A stretch of DNA of 64,000 bases. Source: Clarireedia homoeocarpa. Its lineage: Eukaryota; Ascomycota; Leotiomycetes; Helotiales; Rutstroemiaceae. Below, one piece after another: positions 60,315-64,000 of this stretch; within the stretch, counting starts at the first letter, position 1, and every line of letters begins with the position of its first letter. The position numbers and the translations under genes were made by a program. The notes below the pieces were generated by a model. The model made no database searches, was not told the origin of the DNA, and worked only from the letters and a program-made list of their open reading frames with translations. The stretch lies in NCBI GenBank assembly GCA_001465935.1, contig LNKV01000057.1, positions 11,563 to 75,562 of the forward strand. Reading direction: 5' to 3'.

Positions 60315-61485
60315 TTGAGTTTTGTTGGGGCCATACGCCTGCCCATGCTGCCATGGTTGTGTCGGATCCTTGTTGACGTATTATTCTTCCCTCTACGTAC
60401 ATTGGTGTACGAAAGTGTGATCGATGTCGTCCAACAGCGAATCGCGATTCACGGATCCAAAAAGCCTTTTTCCCCCCCCATCACCAACAGCCAAAGGTCA
60501 CAAGCGCGTGTTAGATATTGTCTCACAAAAACGCTTTCTTGGTGTGGCCTGGTTATCTCCGAATTGCACCGTCGTATCAGCTGAATCATTTGGTCTAGAA
60601 TGCGGGTTACAGCAGAATGGATAGCATCGAGATACGCGCCCTGCCTCCTCGACGACAGTACCTGGATGATATGAGAACGTGCGATCAAGATTCAAGAGGA
60701 AGTCAAGTGTTCTCATTCCCTGGTAGCACTGTTGTCTAAACTTCGACAATGCCGTCCTTGCCCATGCAGCGTTATTACCCGATTCGAATCGAACATCGAT
60801 GGAGAGCAAAAGAGGAAACACGTTAGTTCTGAGCATGTCATTTACTATGTTTCTGTCAAGCTGGCGGGGAAGTAAGCTGACTGCATGTACAGTACATCTC
60901 ATAGCTCTATCACGTGTACACACAATCCTACCACGGATAGCACGAACGAATGATTGGTATCAAGTGCATCAGAGTACGATTCGCGGAATCTTGCGCATTT
61001 GTTGTACCTGATAAGCCGATCTTTTCATTATACTTTGACGTGTATTTTCAAGAAGTCAGCACAACTTTCAACATTTCTAGTATGGCCACATTCGTCAACA
61101 ACTTTTAAACCTAGTCATGGCATTTTTCATGACCAAAGTCCGTCGTGATATTTCGCTCGAAGCAAACTCTAGGCGCTTAAAATGACAATCCCAGATCTAC
61201 ATCCGTGTTTTGTGGGATGCGCCGCTCGAATCAGGATTTACATAAACATCAAAAGTTGTGAAAACTTTACGCCTTCTCGCAGCAAAGTCAATATTAACTT
61301 CTTGCTGGGACTTTTTTTTTTTTGGCGGACCTGAGCATAGCTGAAGATGTTCCCACATCCTGTACAGGGCACACACTATCTCAACCGACTCCTTCAATAT
61401 TATCCGCTCTCTGCCAGCCTTTGGACACATCTACTACCCGTCCCTAGTCCAGTGTGGCATCGCCGCCTAGTTGCAGCCCTTACCG
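60315..61485. other. Gene-poor region, no supported gene
   Basis: Overlapping frames on both strands (for example 60498-60923 minus and 60315-60584 plus) have no recognisable domain and contradict each other. A short minus frame at 61197-61430 is interrupted around an 11-T run at 61311-61321. It might be old coding DNA, but I cannot show it. Confidence 0.4.
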
Positions 61486-61869
61486 CTACATAGTTGCCTC
61501 TCTATCTTGATCGACGGGCTGTGTTTTCATTCCTTCTTTGAGATATCGGTATGGTTTCATTTCAGAAGTATCTTCGTACCATGCCCAATAAATATAACGA
61601 ATCTTCCCACCCTTCATATCACCGAGTGACGCAAAGGCCATCCACGCATCAACCGTGCCGGCGATGTAACATTTGAGGGGCACTTTTGCATTTTGCCCAT
61701 GTGCATAACGGGCACTCGGTGATGGAATCCTTTCCTGCCCTATGAGGTGCAGATCAAAGCCTGGAAATAACTCTTCAGGGATAGCACTGGCTATGGTGAT
61801 TGATGTCAAACATGGTGGCCGCATCCTGGCGATTGTCGAGTTGATCTCCGGCTTTGAATATTCTTGCAT
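61486..61869 (-). CDS. Hypothetical protein, 127 aa, doubtful
   Basis: An uninterrupted 127-codon minus-strand frame with fairly protein-like composition: mixed hydrophobic and charged residues, three Trp, and a segment KIRYIYWAWYEDTSEMKPYR. It has no signal peptide, no membrane segment and no family I recognise. It could be a small lineage-specific gene, one exon of a larger gene, or a remnant. The surrounding DNA is gene-poor and repeat-bearing, which lowers confidence. Confidence 0.25.
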   Translation of the reverse strand: MQEYSKPEINSTIARMRPPCLTSITIASAIPEELFPGFDLHLIGQERIPSPSARYAHGQNAKVPLKCYIAGTVDAWMAFASLGDMKGGKIRYIYWAWYEDTSEMKPYRYLKEGMKTQPVDQDREATM

Positions 61870-63309
61870 AGATGCTCAAAGCCCGTTGAGGGACAAAACA
61901 GAGTCCGATATCTAGGAGGGCGAGAGATTCACATATCCCTCCAATAAGCTTGCTGGTTATTATTCCTCGGCGTCATCTTGAGCAACATGGTACAGAATCT
62001 TTTCACAACCAATCCAAAGTAAGCTTTTGCATATCTTGAACTCGCAGCACTGATTCCTATTTTACTAGGGTTACACCAAGTTATTTCATGGACCACCTGT
62101 ACATTTGCAGATAGGAGATATATCTGCACACTTCGGCAGAACGGACATTTGATTACTCACCAACAACGTAACGCCGAATGTCTCCTTGAAAGAGAAGGTC
62201 ATAGAAGTTACCTTGGATATTGAACTTTAATACCTGGATTGTGCCTATGATGAATCAACACGCCTACTAGCGTTCGTATGGCTATTTGGAATTAACCATC
62301 AGTGAGTAATGTTTACAGTTCTATCAACAGGAGGTTTCGTTTCTCTAGAAAGCTGCAGTAAATGCACAAAGTAGGCGGTCTTACTAAACACTTTGACATC
62401 TTAACTGCAGCATCGCACCCATGTAGCTTTACTAATCAGATACTACACAATTTTGACGTTAGTTTCATACCCGGCAATGCATCTACGAGTACATGGGCTG
62501 AACATAACCGCTCTTAATGCCCCTTGCGTGGTTGCAGTGCAGATTGCCCGGATTACTCTCATCCTTCGGGCTCGACATGCTTTGCATGGTAGGAATGTTG
62601 TTGTACTGCGCTCTTTCATATGATAGGGGCAAGTGGATATGATAGGGGCAAGTGGATATGATGGGGGCAAGTGGATATGATAGGAACAAGTGGTGAAAGT
62701 GGATAATCTCCGCACAACTTGTACTGCTGCTTATGAGCTTACGGACGGAGATTTGTAGCCGCACTCGGAAGGACGGATCCTCTTGTATGCATGGTGCGTG
62801 CTTTGCTTGCTTGTTTATTTGTTTGTGACTGTTGCCGCTTGGAATCGATGAGTGGGGTTACGAGCCATTGTATCTGTCATCGTACAGGATCTTTACTTAG
62901 GCGTGAGGACACACATGAGGACAGTGTCACGAATGTGTTTGGATGGGGGTCCAAACTGCTAGTTTGGAAGTTGCTTGTGCTACTGCTAATCTTTGTTTGA
63001 AAAGCTTTACTAACCAAACGATAGAAAGAATGATACTAAACTCACTCGATTGCACTGATAATATATGGACTGATGGTACTGATGCTGATACCTACTGACT
63101 TTGTGTATGAACATAACTAATATAGCCTATTGGCCTTTATGTTAGCCAGCCTATCACTATGGTACATTAATCTATCCACTGACAATGGAGTATGGAAGCT
63201 GTCTTTCAGAGCTTAACCCTGGACTGAAGCAAGGTGCGTAATCCCTCATCTGTGCTTTCCACATTGTGCATCTCAAGCACCACATGTGAACACTGACTAG
63301 CTATAGACC
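61870..63309. other. Gene-poor region, no gene seen
   Basis: Short frames only. It contains a 19-bp tandem repeat at 62618-62693. No RNA gene or transposon terminal repeat was recognised. Confidence 0.45.
62618..62693 (+). repeat. 19-bp tandem repeat, four copies
   Basis: Four copies of atatgataggggcaagtgg; copy 3 has one substitution and copy 4 two. The array spans exactly 76 bp. Confidence 0.95.
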
Positions 63310-63970
63310 TCAAGTCTTAAGCAAGATATCATCGACGGGCTCCATCGTCATTGAAATTTCATTTTCGAATGGCACAATTGATGAGTAAAAAGCTTCCCGA
63401 ACGGCGCCTTTCATATTACTATGGGTGATGGTCTTGGGCCCATGGACATCACTTTCAGACACAGGAATGGGGGTGTCTGCCACAGGAGCTAATAGCTATG
63501 GCGTGGTCCAAAAGATCATAATCGAGTTGTGAGACCTGGATGCATGGCTATGAATATCCCGCTCATGAGTGTCCCATACGAGATATCTCAATACTGGATC
63601 TTATCCACAGATCCAATTTTCAATGGCTGGGTGTATTTTGGGGGTCGGCTAAACGACTTTGCCCCTGGCCTAGAAAGGGCTTCCGCGATAGGCTATAGCT
63701 CTCATGTCCGCTGCAACAGCCAGCGTATTCATATATGCTGTTGATGCATAATGATCATGCTCTTCAATCGCCATCCGTGAATGGCAAGAATCAGCAAGAG
63801 CATGTTTCCTTCGTCCCCCACATGAGTTCGAAGGCTGCACTGTATCCCCAACAGCCCTTCCGCATCTAAAGCTATATCCAGAACCAGCCGCTGGGCAGCA
63901 TCGGAGAAGTATATAAGAGTAGGCGTCATAACCTAAATCGCCTATAGATCGAGTGAGACAATATCGGAAT
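63310..63970 (-). pseudogene. Decayed coding remnant at the right edge
   Basis: On the minus strand several protein-like segments follow each other in different frames. One begins near 63925 (MAIEEHDHYASTAYMNTLAV in the middle). A second is EALSRPGAKSFSRPPKYTQ, then GSVDKIQY, an in-frame TGA at 63588-63590, and DISYGTLMSGIFIAMHPGL. A third ends VREAFYSSIVPFENEISMTM at a TGA at 63310-63312. Composition and continuity look like one former gene with frameshifts and stops. I do not recognise the family. The region touches the window edge, so more may lie beyond. A multi-intron live gene is possible but less likely, because a stop interrupts an otherwise smooth segment. Confidence 0.35.
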
Positions 63971-64000
63971 ACTTGCGACTGACATCAATGCCGTCTATAT

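Noticed and set aside
63588..63590. RIP (repeat-induced point mutation) as cause of the stop in the right-edge remnant
   Set aside because: TGG to TGA would need a C-to-T change in CpC context, not the classical CpA-to-TpA of RIP.

Overview
The window is nuclear DNA of a filamentous ascomycete (Pezizomycotina). Genes carry short spliceosomal introns, mostly 43-70 nt, with GTAAGT/GTATGT-type donors. Most proteins are conserved fungal housekeeping products, and intergenic DNA is rich in microsatellites and homopolymers. The divergent head-to-head FAS1/FAS2 pair and a KapC-like bZIP gene fit Pezizomycotina. Leotiomycetes (Helotiales, Botrytis/Sclerotinia relatives) is my best guess for class, from protein flavour only; it is not proven by anything here.

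Layout. 0.9-10.1 kb: an Ist2/anoctamin membrane protein (-), a calcineurin-like metallophosphoesterase (+), a flavocytochrome b2-type lactate dehydrogenase (+) and an enlarged Rab-family GTPase (+). 11.3-14.3 kb: a two-SH3-domain protein with a Cys/His-rich middle (-). 15.6-30.2 kb: the complete cytosolic type I fatty acid synthase, alpha subunit (FAS2, -) and beta subunit (FAS1, +), sharing a 2.56-kb divergent promoter region. 30.2-33.3 kb: intergenic DNA with a frame-broken reading frame containing an acidic minisatellite. 33.4-36.3 kb: a 961-aa Ser/Pro-rich fungal protein of unknown function (-). 36.3-41.0 kb: gene-poor DNA with satellites and a recurrent TACGGAGTA motif. 41.0-58.0 kb: a compact run of profilin (+), the double-cassette helicase SLH1/ASCC3 (-), the SNARE YKT6 (+), GOT1 (-), INO80 subunit IES6 (-), kinetochore subunit DAD4 (+), INO80 subunit ARP5 (+) and the bZIP factor kapC (-). 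58.0-64.0 kb: minisatellite-dense, gene-poor DNA ending in a decayed coding remnant.

How genes work together. FAS1 and FAS2 encode the two subunits of one alpha6beta6 enzyme and probably share control through their common upstream region. IES6 and ARP5 encode the two partners of one INO80 module and lie only about 1.1 kb apart, divergently, with DAD4 between them. YKT6 and GOT1, both ER/Golgi trafficking factors, are convergent neighbours. I see no CRISPR array, rRNA, convincing tRNA or intact transposon. All exon structures were read by hand from reading-frame continuity and GT-AG borders. No transcript or database evidence was available.
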